A stretch of 64,000 nt of DNA from Natronococcus sp. AD-5 (GCF_030734285.1 NZ_CP132294.1:3906001-3970000); one strand, 5' to 3'; positions 27,215-35,688 are shown, counted from the stretch's first letter. Translations and numbers: made by a program. Notes: generated by a model from the sequence alone, not told the origin.

Positions 27215-27807
27215 TGGTTTCCCTCCTCTTTCTCCGCCGGCTCGTAGGTAAGATCGACGACACCCGAGTCCGTCGTCTTCATCTCGACGAGTTTCATACC
27301 GGTTGGCTCGCCCTCCCGGAAGAGCCGCTTGCCGGTGCCGAGGACCAGCGGGTGAACTATGAGTTGGTATTCGTCGACGAGGTCGTTGGCCATGAACGTC
27401 TGGACTAGCTCCCCGCTGCCAAAGACTACGAGGTCACCGCCAGGCTCCTGTTTCAATTCGGCGACCCCGCCGGCCACGTCTCCCTCAAGGAGCGTCGAGT
27501 TCTGCCAGTCGACCGCATCCAACGTCCGGGAGGCCACGTACTTGTCGATGCTGTTCATCCGCTCGGTGAAGGGCTCATCTTCGCTCGCGGCCGGCCAGTA
27601 CGACGCGAAGATCTCGTACGTCTTCCGGCCGAGCACGAGCGCGTCCGCGGCGGCAAGCCCGTCGGCGACGGCCGGGTCCACGTCGTCGAAGTACGGAACC
27701 TGCCAGCCGCCGTGCTCGAACCCGTCTTCGGTGTCCTCGTCGGGGGCGCCCGGGGCCTGCATCACGCCGTCGAGCGTCAGGAACTCGCTGACAACGAGTT
27801 TCCTCAT
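27211..27807 (-). CDS. RibD/DHFR-fold reductase family protein
   Basis: A 198-residue protein beginning MRKLVVSEFLTLDGVMQAPG, with LGRKTYEIFASYWP and GDLVVFGSGELVQTFMANDL. This is the YyaP/RibD C-terminal (dihydrofolate-reductase-like) family, NADPH-dependent reductases of usually unknown substrate. It lies three bases past the SRPBCC gene at 27810 and overlaps the one at 26723. A decayed second copy of its C-terminus lies at 29021-29174. Confidence 0.88.
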   Translation of the reverse strand: MRKLVVSEFLTLDGVMQAPGAPDEDTEDGFEHGGWQVPYFDDVDPAVADGLAAADALVLGRKTYEIFASYWPAASEDEPFTERMNSIDKYVASRTLDAVDWQNSTLLEGDVAGGVAELKQEPGGDLVVFGSGELVQTFMANDLVDEYQLIVHPLVLGTGKRLFREGEPTGMKLVEMKTTDSGVVDLTYEPAEKEEGNQ

Positions 27808-27809
27808 GG

Positions 27810-28298
27810 TTACGCCTCCTCGACAACATTCGCGAGGTTTTCGAGCGAGTCGATCCAGCCTTCGTTGGCGTCGCTCGGGGGAATGGCCTCGGGAATCCCC
27901 GCATGGCGGACGGTGACCTCGGTCCCGTCGGGGACTTCCTCAAAGGTGACCGTGGTGGTCATCTCGCCGGCCATTGCCGGGTCGTCGGTTTCGAACGAGT
28001 CGGTGTAGACGATTCGCTCGCCCGGCTCGAGTTCCTGGAAGATGCCGCCGAAGGAGTGACCCATATCGGCGAACTCCTCGGTCTCGCCCGTAAACGTGAT
28101 GCGATAGGTCCCGCCCACCTCTGGCTCGAGGTAGTGGACCTCCGCGCTGAAGCCAGTCGGAGGGAACCACTGGGCGAGCTCGTCCGGATCAAGGAAGGCG
28201 TCGTAGACCCGCTCAGGTGGGGCCTCGATCACGCGACTCACCGTGATACTCCGCTCGTCGGTCGTCGATTCTCCGTGTTCAATGTCGTTGTCAGTCAT
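27810..28298 (-). CDS. SRPBCC (AHSA1-like) domain protein
   Basis: A 162-residue START-fold protein: ITVSRVIEAPPERVYDAFLD, FPPTGFSAEVHYLEPEVGGT, and a C-terminal helix DSLENLANVVEEA. Its ATG overlaps the stop of the ArsR gene (ATGA at 28295), fixing this start; a longer frame from 28412 would run antisense-like through the ArsR gene. Two SRPBCC proteins, one DHFR-like reductase and one ArsR repressor in a row is a common bacterial and archaeal layout whose substrate is unknown. Confidence 0.9.
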   Translation of the reverse strand: MTDNDIEHGESTTDERSITVSRVIEAPPERVYDAFLDPDELAQWFPPTGFSAEVHYLEPEVGGTYRITFTGETEEFADMGHSFGGIFQELEPGERIVYTDSFETDDPAMAGEMTTTVTFEEVPDGTEVTVRHAGIPEAIPPSDANEGWIDSLENLANVVEEA

Positions 28299-28633
28299 GC
28301 TTCGTCTTCCTCCAGATGGTCGGCCAGCGCATCGAATCGGTCCTCCCAGAGGACGCGATATCGGGTCAGCCACCCGAACGCGTCGCTCAGCGGCGCAGCG
28401 TCGAGGTGACAACGCCGAATTCGACCGTCCTCCTCGACATCCAGCAAGCCCGCGTCCTCCAGCACGCGCAGGTGCTTCGAGACCGCTGCCAGCGACACGT
28501 CGTGGGGTTCGGCCAGCTCGCTGACGCTCTCGGGGCCGTCAGCGAGCTGTTCGAGGATTTCTCGACGGATTGGGTGGCCTAGTGCCTTGAAGACTGCGTC
28601 GAGATCCAGGTCGTTCGGCTGTTGTTCAACCAT
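28295..28633 (-). CDS. ArsR-family transcription repressor
   Basis: A 112-residue winged-HTH protein: DAVFKALGHPIRREILEQLA, then VSLAAVSKHLRVLEDAGLLD as recognition helix and wing. There is no CxC metal-binding motif in the alpha-3 position, so metal sensing is not supported; the group paired with SRPBCC genes is the SdpR/YczG-like type. First gene of the operon. An imperfect inverted repeat lies just upstream (28661-28679). Confidence 0.92.
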   Translation of the reverse strand: MVEQQPNDLDLDAVFKALGHPIRREILEQLADGPESVSELAEPHDVSLAAVSKHLRVLEDAGLLDVEEDGRIRRCHLDAAPLSDAFGWLTRYRVLWEDRFDALADHLEEDEA

Positions 28634-28660
28634 CCGGTTAAGCGTACACCGATCGAAATA

Positions 28661-28679
28661 TTAAACCTATGGGTTAAAC
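28661..28679. promoter_or_regulatory. Likely ArsR operator over the operon promoter
   Basis: TTAAACC-TATG-GGTTAAA is an imperfect inverted repeat centred about 37 bp upstream of the arsR-type start codon. The TATTTAAT-like AT-rich box lies between it and the gene, so binding here would block the promoter. Confidence 0.5.
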
Positions 28680-28788
28680 AAAAAGTGACCGCCGATCCTA
28701 ACGATAAGCGGCGTTTGTCGACCAGCACAACCGCACAGAGTATTCAGCAGTATTTCGCGCCGAATTGGAGGAACAACAATAGCGTTAC

Positions 28789-29020
28789 GACACTGTCTAG
28801 TTAAGCGCTTCTGGTAAAGACTGGCATTTCAGCGGCTGCCGCGACGCGCTTACTAACTGCTGAGATACTCCCTCATCGTGAGAAGTGTGCTGAAGGAGTC
28901 GAATTTTCGCTGCTCGTCAATCGAGTTCCACTTGTATCAGGGACTCTATCGTGGCTTCGCCGGTTTCGTCACGCCTTCACTGTTACCCTGTCTTGCGTTT
29001 TTCCTTATCTAGACAGTGCC
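28789..29020. mobile_element. MITE-like element, 232 bp
   Basis: GACACTGTCTAGTTAAG (28789-28805) and CTTATCTAGACAGTGCC (29004-29020) are near-perfect 17-bp terminal inverted repeats. The interior has no open frame. ACTGTCTAG-type ends are, to my knowledge, typical of a haloarchaeal IS group, so this is probably a non-autonomous derivative. Its right end abuts the stop codon of a decayed reductase gene. Confidence 0.65.
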
Positions 29021-29174
29021 CTATTCGTCGATTTCCCGCTCAGTCTCTGCTGGTCGATAGGTGAGGACGACGACGCCCGGGTCGGTCGATTCCATCTCGA
29101 CGATTTTCAGACCAGTTGACTGGCTCTCGTCTATAAAGAGCTGCGTTTCACTTCCGTGAACCACTGGATGGACC
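29021..29174 (-). pseudogene. C-terminal remnant of a second RibD/DHFR-like gene
   Basis: The minus strand reads VHPVVHGSETQLFIDESQST then GLKIVEMESTDPGVVVLTYR, parallel to VHPLVLGTGKRLFREGEPTG and MKLVEMKTTDSGVVDLTYEP of the intact gene at 27211. The rest of the gene is missing, and a MITE-like element abuts its 3' end. Confidence 0.75.
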
Positions 29175-29179
29175 ATCGC

Positions 29180-29356
29180 TCATCCGTCTTCCTCCCCCTC
29201 GCTCTCCGTCCCCTGCACCTCTACCAGTTCCACCAGCCGCTTCCACGTCTCGCGCGTCGAGAATGCTTGGATGTTTCCAACACTTTCGGCTGCGTCATCG
29301 TCGTCATAAAGAATGCCGAACACGATGAGCCCACCGTCGTTGTTCGCAAAGGCCAT
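29180..29356 (-). pseudogene. Possible AlbA_2-like domain fragment
   Basis: A 58-codon frame beginning MAFANNDGGLIVFGILYDDD. The preceding in-frame bases add EAIRKKA before a TAG. AFAN.DGG...GI is the core of AlbA_2 (schlafen-type) domains, normally inside 300-500-residue proteins. It is probably a fragment; a genuine microprotein is less likely. The stretch 29357-29615 holds no further gene I can name. Confidence 0.4.
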
Positions 29357-29615
29357 GGCCTTCTTGCGAATGGCCTCATCCCTGTCGCCGCCGTTCTACC
29401 TTGATTCGCGGAACCGACCTTTGGGCCTGGATTCATCGGTTTGAGCCCTCAATGGCGCGTTCGATGTTTCTGACTGGGTGGTCGGCGATTCGAACCAAGC
29501 GCTGCGGCGTGGGGGCCCTCGTCCCGGGCGACAACTTCCTTACTCGACCTCCGGAATTCCACCTCTGCACCTCGGGTGCATCCGTCTCGAATTCGTCGGT
29601 CTCATTCTACCGACC

Positions 29616-29912
29616 CTACTGTACGCTAAAGCGGCGGCCCGGATTCGCTGATCTGATGTTTCTGCACCTCGACTCGTTCCGGATCGAACTGGGTTCCGGC
29701 GGATTTGCCACTTTCCGCCATTCAGCTAAATGGTCTTCCGACTCCCAGGCCTCGTATATATTATAGCGGTCTTCCTCCAGTGGATCAGCCGCGATAACGA
29801 GATCGAGACACCCAGGTTGTTCTCGCACCCGTGCTACCATTTCTTGATGCTGTGCGACGTACTCATCGCGTATTTCCTCGTCCACGTACGATCTTCCTGA
29901 GATTATGATCAT
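29616..29912 (-). CDS. ABM-domain (quinol monooxygenase-like) protein, frameshifted tail
   Basis: A 98-codon frame beginning MIIISGRSYVDEEIRDEYVA, with DLVIAADPLEEDRYNIYEAW and EDHLAEWRKVANPPEP. This is the antibiotic-biosynthesis-monooxygenase fold (YgiN-like). After NPPEP the reading frame gives an odd basic tail, while the +1 frame reads VEVQKHQISESGPPL and then stops, the expected family ending. One base is therefore probably lost or gained near 29690-29700. The core domain may still fold. Confidence 0.75.
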   Translation of the reverse strand: MIIISGRSYVDEEIRDEYVAQHQEMVARVREQPGCLDLVIAADPLEEDRYNIYEAWESEDHLAEWRKVANPPEPSSIRNESRCRNIRSANPGRRFSVQ

Positions 29913-30001
29913 TATTTTTCTCCTCTTTGTTGTAACCTCTCCCCGTCTCCAATCACCCCTCTTTCCGATTGATCTTGTGTTTTGCCCTTGGATGGGGGTT
30001 G

Positions 30002-30397
30002 CTATTCGACAACCGCCACGTCGAACTTCCCGCGCCAGCGGTATCGTCGGCCGCCCCAGACGAACGTTCGGCGGGCGAACGCGTACAGCAGGAGGGTTCG
30101 CCAGACCGTCATCTTGAGGTTCTGTTTCCGTGCGTAGACGGTCGTGAAGTCCGGCAACTCGCTCGGTGCAAGATTCAGTTTCTCGACGATGACGTGCATC
30201 TCGTGAAGGACATCGAGGAGCCGTCGATAGGGAAGGTCAAGGTATTCGCGGAGCCCGTGGATCACAACGATGACCCAGTCAGCGTAGCCGCCATCACCCT
30301 TCTTGACTGCTGGTGATGGATCGCCAGAGACAGAGCGTTTCGACAGTGTTACGAGCCGATTTGTGAAGCGCGAGAGACGAGAGGGCACACTACTCAA
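30002..30397 (-). pseudogene. IS5-type transposase, N-terminal fragment
   Basis: About 131 codons resembling the N-terminal part of haloarchaeal IS5-group transposases (DWVIVVIHGLREYLDLPYRR and LAPSELPDFTTVYARKQNLK). The DDE catalytic domain is missing. It differs from the intact transposase at 17363. No terminal repeats could be placed around it. Confidence 0.7.
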
Positions 30398-30555
30398 ATC
30401 TGACGTAGAGTTCGGTTAGTTCACCGGAGTGAGTCGTTCTCTACAGCATCTAAACAAGGCACAGAGGTTGTGTTCAGCCCTCAGCCCAGCTGCTCTGCAT
30501 GACAGCGCCTGAATCGTCGGCTTAGACTCGTTCAAATCGAAGGATTCGGATACGC

Positions 30556-31140
30556 CTACATCGCGCTCCAGAGAGCGAGCAGTCCGAATCCGACGATAAC
30601 TACACCCGCCAGTTGGTTCACTCGGCGCATGACTGAGCGAGTGAGTCGTGTACGGAAGAGACTCACACCAACACTCAGGGTGAGCCACCAGAGGGTCGAG
30701 CCAAGAAAGACGCCTCCGACCAGCACGGCGGCATCAGCGTATTCTCCCGATACTCCGACTCCGAGTCCGGTGAAGATGCCAATGAAGGCGAGGATTGTCA
30801 CAGGGTTAGTGATTGTCAACAGGAACGTCGAGCCATAGTCTCTGGCAAGTCCTTGTACGTCCGAGGTGGCTACTGCCGTCTCTGCTGGCTCGGCACGGAT
30901 CGACCGGAGCCCGAGATACAATAGCAGAAGCCCACCACAGACACGAATCGCTGTCTGGTAGTCAAGCAGAAGCGATGATAGCACTGTGATACCGAACCCT
31001 GCAATCGTCCCATACACGGCGTCCGCAGACGCTGCTCCGAGTCCACTAACGAAGCCCGAAAGCTGGCTTTTAGAAGCCGTTCGCTGGATACACAGGACTC
31101 CGATTGGGCCGACCGGGGCCGCAATAGAGAGTCCGAGCAC
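30556..31140 (-). CDS. LysE/RhtB-family transporter
   Basis: A 194-residue six-helix exporter. The N-terminal LSIAAPVGPIGVLCIQRT is the LysE family signature (PGP.....T), and TITNPVTILAFIGIFTGLGV is the conserved second half. Family members export amino acids or related solutes. The GTG start at 31140 may be short by about 14 residues, since in-frame sequence continues upstream (TIGILIQGI) but without a start codon. No operon partner; it is convergent with nothing obvious. Confidence 0.85.
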   Translation of the reverse strand: MLGLSIAAPVGPIGVLCIQRTASKSQLSGFVSGLGAASADAVYGTIAGFGITVLSSLLLDYQTAIRVCGGLLLLYLGLRSIRAEPAETAVATSDVQGLARDYGSTFLLTITNPVTILAFIGIFTGLGVGVSGEYADAAVLVGGVFLGSTLWWLTLSVGVSLFRTRLTRSVMRRVNQLAGVVIVGFGLLALWSAM

Positions 31141-31366
31141 GATACCCTGAATTAGGATGCCGATTGTCGATGTCGTTAATACACATCACCTCGCGACCGT
31201 CTACAGGCAGAGCGGGGATAAGTAACTTTAGGAAACGAGGTGTCCTCACTGATCCCGGCGACATGATTCAATCTCGTCAATGACCGATTCGCGACGTCTA
31301 GCGAGCATGGCTCCCGAAACCTATCATCGCAATAGAGGTTCCAGTTTCTCAGATGGGGAAGAGTGG

Positions 31367-32221
31367 TCATGCGAGTCGATATAAGACGGGCATAGCTCCG
31401 ACTTGATTCGATTTGAGATTGGCCTGTACATACTTTCGGAGACGTTTGTTTGTCAGTTCCTGCCAGAGGAATCGGGCTACCCCCATATCCCATCGCGCGT
31501 TGTTGATGGCGACGTAATCCGCGTTCTCGTCCTCGAGCGGAACGAGCAACGTCGAGTTGTCTAGTCCCGTTTCAGCCACATATCCGCCGGCTAAGTAGTC
31601 AAACAGCTCCCGCATCACGGCCGCATCCTCGGCAACGAAGTGGTTGAAAATAAAGAGACCTGATCTCGTCTTGTCGACGTCCCCGATGCGTTTGGCGTTG
31701 CGAGCGGCCATGATATGTACGTCCGTCGCTGTGCGCCGTATGACCTCCACGAGAGTCTGATACGTCGGCGTGCCCTGTACGTCCCGCGTGGCCGTCGGTG
31801 AGGTCGTCTCAATGAGCATAGTGACGTCGAAACGTGCGAGGTGAAGTGAGTCGGCCCGCTCACTGATATACGGGAGACGATGTAACGGCGGAAGGGCGAC
31901 TGCCTCGAAGATCGTAACCGTCTTGACTGCATTGAGGAGTTCGAGTTGACGTCCGAGCTCTTTGAGCCGGCCGATGACTTCAGCCTTTCTCCGTCCGGTA
32001 GGCATAAACGGCGTGAGCGGGAGCGTGTACGGGCGTACGGCCGCAGCGATGTGAATGTAGCCGAGTGTCGTCGGCTCGGTGAGCGTCGCCTTCGAGTAGC
32101 CCGAACCAGTGTCGACGACCTGCAGGCCGGAAGAGAATTTCGATGGATCGTCTCTCAGTTCGGTATCAGTATCCTGCGAGCGGGGCGTATTTTCTCGGTT
32201 CTCAGCAGTAGATGGCTCCAT
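31367..32221 (-). CDS. Conserved unknown protein in the GAACATGTTC regulon
   Basis: A 284-residue soluble protein of unknown function, starting MEPSTAENRENTPRSQDTDT. The mid-section ARFDVTMLIETTSPTATRDV and HIMAARNAKRIGDVDKTRSG suggests an alpha/beta dimeric-barrel-like fold, but I cannot assign a family. Its first residues MEPST recur in the neighbouring membrane protein at 32800, and both promoters carry the same GAACATGTTC palindrome 40 bp before the start codon, pointing to duplicated 5' ends and shared control. Confidence 0.75.
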   Translation of the reverse strand: MEPSTAENRENTPRSQDTDTELRDDPSKFSSGLQVVDTGSGYSKATLTEPTTLGYIHIAAAVRPYTLPLTPFMPTGRRKAEVIGRLKELGRQLELLNAVKTVTIFEAVALPPLHRLPYISERADSLHLARFDVTMLIETTSPTATRDVQGTPTYQTLVEVIRRTATDVHIMAARNAKRIGDVDKTRSGLFIFNHFVAEDAAVMRELFDYLAGGYVAETGLDNSTLLVPLEDENADYVAINNARWDMGVARFLWQELTNKRLRKYVQANLKSNQVGAMPVLYRLA

Positions 32222-32260
32222 GGTGTATAGAACGCAGGGAAGAACATTGGCTGTTCACTC

Positions 32261-32270
32261 GAACATGTTC
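32261..32270 (-). promoter_or_regulatory. GAACATGTTC site upstream of the 31367-32221 gene
   Basis: Perfect palindrome GAACATGTTC, 40 bp from the start codon at 32221, extended on the gene side by a GTTCAC half-site (in gene orientation CATGTTCGAGTGAAC). It belongs to the set of seven described in the findings. Confidence 0.75.
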
Positions 32271-32362
32271 TCCGAAGCATAGCACGTATTCGATACTGAG
32301 TCTCTAAACCACCTCCTCACGGTTCTGAGGCGGGTGAGGTGCGTGTTCCTGCGAAGCATTGC

Positions 32363-32800
32363 TCAGATCGGTTCGGATCCGCGGGCGTGCCACGCGACCA
32401 CGATCCCTCCTACCAGTACGATTATGATAGCTACGTGGTACACGATGTCGGGGATAGTGCGAGGGCCGATACCGACGATAATCGTCCAGAGGCCGATGAG
32501 CGACCCTACCAGCGCAAACGCCTGCACGATTGCGCTGACAGAGAACATCGATTTCGGGCGGACCCAGGTCATCGCTAAGCCAACGAGCAAGACAGTGCCA
32601 ATTACGCTTTCGGCGATCATCGCCTCCTGATGCTCGTACCCCTGGATGAGAATGCCCGCATGGATCATGGCAGCAAGGAAGAACGAGACTGCCTCGACAC
32701 CCAGTAATGCGCGCACCGTTGGCGTCATAGGGAGCTTCCCTGAATCAGCACGCTGCGAGTGGATCGTGTTCTTCGATGTTTCGGTAGTAGACGGCTCCAT
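32363..32800 (-). CDS. Four-helix membrane protein in the GAACATGTTC regulon
   Basis: A 145-residue protein with a polar N-terminus (MEPSTTETSKNTIHSQRADS) and four hydrophobic segments at about residues 31-52, 58-77, 83-105 and 113-135. Family unknown. The ATG at 32800 is chosen because the palindrome lies exactly 40 bp upstream, as for its neighbour, and both share MEPST. The longer frame from 32905 would read through the regulatory site. Confidence 0.75.
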   Translation of the reverse strand: MEPSTTETSKNTIHSQRADSGKLPMTPTVRALLGVEAVSFFLAAMIHAGILIQGYEHQEAMIAESVIGTVLLVGLAMTWVRPKSMFSVSAIVQAFALVGSLIGLWTIIVGIGPRTIPDIVYHVAIIIVLVGGIVVAWHARGSEPI

Positions 32801-32839
32801 AACCGATAGAACGAGCACTAGAGTAATGAGTATCTGCTC

Positions 32840-32849
32840 GAACATGTTC
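32840..32849 (-). promoter_or_regulatory. GAACATGTTC site upstream of the 32363-32800 gene
   Basis: Perfect GAACATGTTC, again 40 bp from the start codon at 32800. The flanking GTTCAC half-site is less well kept here. Confidence 0.75.
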
Positions 32850-32934
32850 TCGGTATTGGTCAACGATCGCTGAGGGTAGTTCTCCATGTCTTCCACGTGA
32901 ATCATGGAACAAATGTCCCGAGGCAGTCGAGCGT

Positions 32935-33771
32935 TTACTGAACAGCCGAATTGGACGCTCGGTTTAGGAAGTACACAGCCGCTGCACCGAACAGCAGATC
33001 AAGGGCGACGAGACCAACGAGCGACTGCCCAATGACTTCCCACCTCCAGCCGGTGAGCATGATCGCTCGCACGGCATCCACTCCGTAAGTGATTGGGTTC
33101 ACCGAACTCACCACCTGAAGCCACCCTGGCAGAGCGTCAACCGGAACGAATGCTGTACTCGCGAACAGCAGCGGGAACTGCACGAGGTTCGTAGCAATCC
33201 CCGTAACCCGCGTACTGCCTGCCACGACGCCGAGCACGTTCGAAAACGCCATGAACCACACCGAAAAAACGAGCGCCACGCCAACGACTCCGACGACACC
33301 GAGCAGACCAGCCGCCACCGGAGCGCCGAGTGCGAACCCGAGTCCAACAACGATTAGGGTCGGAACCACGACCAACAGCAGGTCCGAAAGGGTCTTTCCT
33401 GCGAATACCGCGGCGCGACTCATCGGGGAGACAAGCGTCTTTTCGAACATGCCAGTCTCGATATCCAGGACGAATCCAGTGCCTGAGCCGGCTGCCGTAA
33501 TGAGCGCGACTTGGATGACAATCGCGGGGACGAGATACGCAACGTAATCGCCATTGGGAACGGCTTGCGCAGCCAGTTCACCGAACACTTGGCTGAACAG
33601 CACGAGAAAGACGACTGGCTGGACGACCGCGAAAACAAGCACGAACGGCTCGCGAACCTTCTTAACGTTCCAGCGCAGGAAATTCGTCCAGACATCACTC
33701 AGAAAGCCATTGCTGATCGCTTTCTCTGGGTTCTGTTCAGCACTGTTCTCTGATTGTACGGTCGTGGTCAT
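32935..33771 (-). CDS. ABC-2 type permease (DrrB-like exporter subunit)
   Basis: A 278-residue membrane subunit with six helices. It carries the ABC-2 pattern: FVLVFAVVQPVVFLVLFSQV near residue 45 and PLLFASTAFVPVDALPGWLQ, then VNPITYGVDAVRAIMLTG near residue 230. With the ATPase encoded just upstream it forms a DrrAB-type exporter, a class that pumps drugs or lipids. Start and the ATPase stop overlap by one base (33771). Confidence 0.92.
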   Translation of the reverse strand: MTTTVQSENSAEQNPEKAISNGFLSDVWTNFLRWNVKKVREPFVLVFAVVQPVVFLVLFSQVFGELAAQAVPNGDYVAYLVPAIVIQVALITAAGSGTGFVLDIETGMFEKTLVSPMSRAAVFAGKTLSDLLLVVVPTLIVVGLGFALGAPVAAGLLGVVGVVGVALVFSVWFMAFSNVLGVVAGSTRVTGIATNLVQFPLLFASTAFVPVDALPGWLQVVSSVNPITYGVDAVRAIMLTGWRWEVIGQSLVGLVALDLLFGAAAVYFLNRASNSAVQ

Positions 33772-34814
33772 TATTCAACTTCTCTTTGTTGCGTATCCGG
33801 AATAAACTCAGTATCCGCATTATCACGCTCTGGCTCGCCCGTGAGGGCAAAGAAGACGTCTTCGAGGGTCGGAGATCGAATTCTGAACCCGATGATCTCA
33901 ATATCCGCTTCGGCGAGCGATACAAGGAGGCTGGAGCCAATTCGGCGTGCTTGTGGCGATGTTACACTCAATCCCTTGTCGGTTAACTGAATGGTCTCAA
34001 TTCCGCCTATGGGTACTTTCTCAGAACCCTCAATGATCGACCGAGCGTGTTCGACGTTTGTGTTGGCCGGGTCACCGAACTCGATCTCTAAAACGTCACC
34101 TCCGACCTGTGCTTTGAGGTCGGCTGGCGAGCCGGTTGCAACAATTTCGCCATCACGGATGACCGCTAAGTCGGAACAGAGAGCATCGGCCTCTTCCAGA
34201 TACTGAGTCGTAAGGAAAATGGTCGTCCCTTGTCGGTTGATCTCACGGAAGTAGTCCCACAGACGATGACGGGCTGTCGGATCAAGGCCAGTCGTCGGTT
34301 CGTCAAGGAAAACGATAGGTGGGTGGTGAACTAGCGCCATCGCAGCATCGAGACGCTTCTTTTGGCCGCCTGAAAGCTTGTGTGCGCGTCTATCAGCCTT
34401 CTCCGTGAGATCGATGAGCTCAAGCAATTCGTCGATGCGGCCGGCACGATCGCCTCTCGAGACGCTATATGCGCGACAGGCGAAGCGTAGATTTTCTCGA
34501 ATGGTTAGCGAAGGGTCAATACTCGTTTCCTGGGACATGTATCCGATCGACTCACGAACCGCTCTCGACTCCGTGCGAGCGTTGTAGCCATTGACCGTGA
34601 TCCGTCCACTCGTTGGCTGAAGGAGCGTCGTGAGCATTTTGATAGTCGTCGTCTTTCCCGCACCATTCGGTCCGAGAAATCCGAAGACCATACCTGCTGA
34701 GATGTCGAGTGTGACGCCGGTCACTGCTTCAGTGCCATCCGAATACGTCAGTCCAATATCCGTCGCTCTGATAGCTGTTGGTTGAGCTTCAGTTGAGTGT
34801 TGTTGGCGTTGCAT
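33771..34814 (-). CDS. ABC transporter ATPase (DrrA-like)
   Basis: A 347-residue ATPase: Walker A GPNGAGKTTTIKM (about residue 51), signature LSGGQKKRLDAAMAL, Walker B PIVFLDEPTTGLDPTARHRL, and the DrrA-type C-terminal extension of about 90 residues. First gene of a two-gene exporter operon. A variant palindrome (GAACATCTTC) with the GTTCAC half-site lies 49 bp upstream of the start, 9 bp further than at the other regulon promoters, so a short 5' leader is possible. Confidence 0.93.
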   Translation of the reverse strand: MQRQQHSTEAQPTAIRATDIGLTYSDGTEAVTGVTLDISAGMVFGFLGPNGAGKTTTIKMLTTLLQPTSGRITVNGYNARTESRAVRESIGYMSQETSIDPSLTIRENLRFACRAYSVSRGDRAGRIDELLELIDLTEKADRRAHKLSGGQKKRLDAAMALVHHPPIVFLDEPTTGLDPTARHRLWDYFREINRQGTTIFLTTQYLEEADALCSDLAVIRDGEIVATGSPADLKAQVGGDVLEIEFGDPANTNVEHARSIIEGSEKVPIGGIETIQLTDKGLSVTSPQARRIGSSLLVSLAEADIEIIGFRIRSPTLEDVFFALTGEPERDNADTEFIPDTQQREVE

Positions 34815-34862
34815 CGTTGCGACAATGACTAGTAGGAGACCACGATTCGTGGTCGTTCACTC

Positions 34863-34872
34863 GAACATCTTC
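34863..34872 (-). promoter_or_regulatory. Variant site GAACATCTTC upstream of the ABC operon
   Basis: In gene orientation it reads GATGTTCGAGTGAAC. One palindrome arm is degenerate, but the second inverted pair GTTC-N4-GAAC is perfect. It lies 49 bp from the start codon at 34814. Confidence 0.65.
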
Positions 34873-34922
34873 ATCAGAACACTAGCACAGGCACGGAACG
34901 ATCGATAATATGGAAGCGGCGG

Positions 34923-35570
34923 CTACTCGACCGATTTGGCGAAGAACTCCTTGACGATCGTTTCCTCAGCGCGATGAAGCACGACGCTCACGGTCGACTT
35001 GCTAATACCCAGATCGTCAGCGAGGCCCGTGAGCGAACATTCCCGGGGGCTATCGTAGTATCCGCACTCGATGGCTTCGCTCATAAACTGTCGCTGGCGG
35101 TCAGTCAGGAGGTCGGTTGGATCGACAGACTGGGTGACTCTGACGACCTCAAATGTGAACCCCGTTTCCTCTAACTCTGCTTTGAACTGCGACAATCGTT
35201 CTTGCGAGGTGGTAAGATCACAAACTATCCAGCCGTCCTCGATCGTATAGGGGAACTGTGGTATATTGCCCGAAGCGAAAAGCGCCCGATATGGCGGTGG
35301 AATGAACGGAAGCTGAAACTGGAGTAAGACTGTATGCTTGTCGGTGTGAAGCACTTCATACGAGGAAACCCTTGTTTCTGGAGCGTTCTCAAACAAATCG
35401 AGGATGATCGTCGGATCTGCCATCGTCGCTTCCAACACAACGAGTAATCCGTCCTCAGACGGATGAGCACTCAACATCCGAAATTCATCATCCGGATACT
35501 CGGTCGATAGCCTGAATGGGCCGCCGAGTTGTTCTCGAGAGGACATGAACTTCACCTGAGCTCTGGGCAT
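34923..35570 (-). CDS. HTH_10 (bacterio-opsin-activator-like) regulator
   Basis: A 215-residue Bat-type regulator. Residues 1-150 are the beta-rich sensor-like domain. The C-terminal HTH_10 domain begins at PTDLLTDRQRQFMSEAIECG and continues YYDSPRECSLTGLADDLGIS then KSTVSVVLHRAEETIV. HTH_10 proteins in haloarchaea act near the promoter to activate or repress. Its own promoter carries a GAACATGTTT site 40 bp upstream, and neighbours carry the same motif, so it is the best candidate for the protein that binds it. Confidence 0.9.
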   Translation of the reverse strand: MPRAQVKFMSSREQLGGPFRLSTEYPDDEFRMLSAHPSEDGLLVVLEATMADPTIILDLFENAPETRVSSYEVLHTDKHTVLLQFQLPFIPPPYRALFASGNIPQFPYTIEDGWIVCDLTTSQERLSQFKAELEETGFTFEVVRVTQSVDPTDLLTDRQRQFMSEAIECGYYDSPRECSLTGLADDLGISKSTVSVVLHRAEETIVKEFFAKSVE

Positions 35571-35609
35571 ATGCTATCTCATGAGTATCACGCTTATCGG
35601 TTTAGGGGC

Positions 35610-35619
35610 GAACATGTTT
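35610..35619 (-). promoter_or_regulatory. Site GAACATGTTT upstream of the HTH_10 gene
   Basis: One mismatch from the palindrome, 40 bp from the start codon at 35570. It suggests autoregulation. Confidence 0.7.
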
Positions 35620-35678
35620 GAGCTCCTGCGGGTTGCGGTCGACGACGGGCGCGGGCATATCACTCGCTATTCGTCCGT

Positions 35679-35688
35679 GAACATGTTG
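35679..35688 (+). promoter_or_regulatory. Site GAACATGTTG upstream of the HiPIP gene
   Basis: One mismatch from the palindrome, followed by GAGTGAAC, the second half-site. The end of the 10-mer is 40 bp from the ATG at 35728. This site and the one at 35610 form a divergent pair. Confidence 0.7.
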
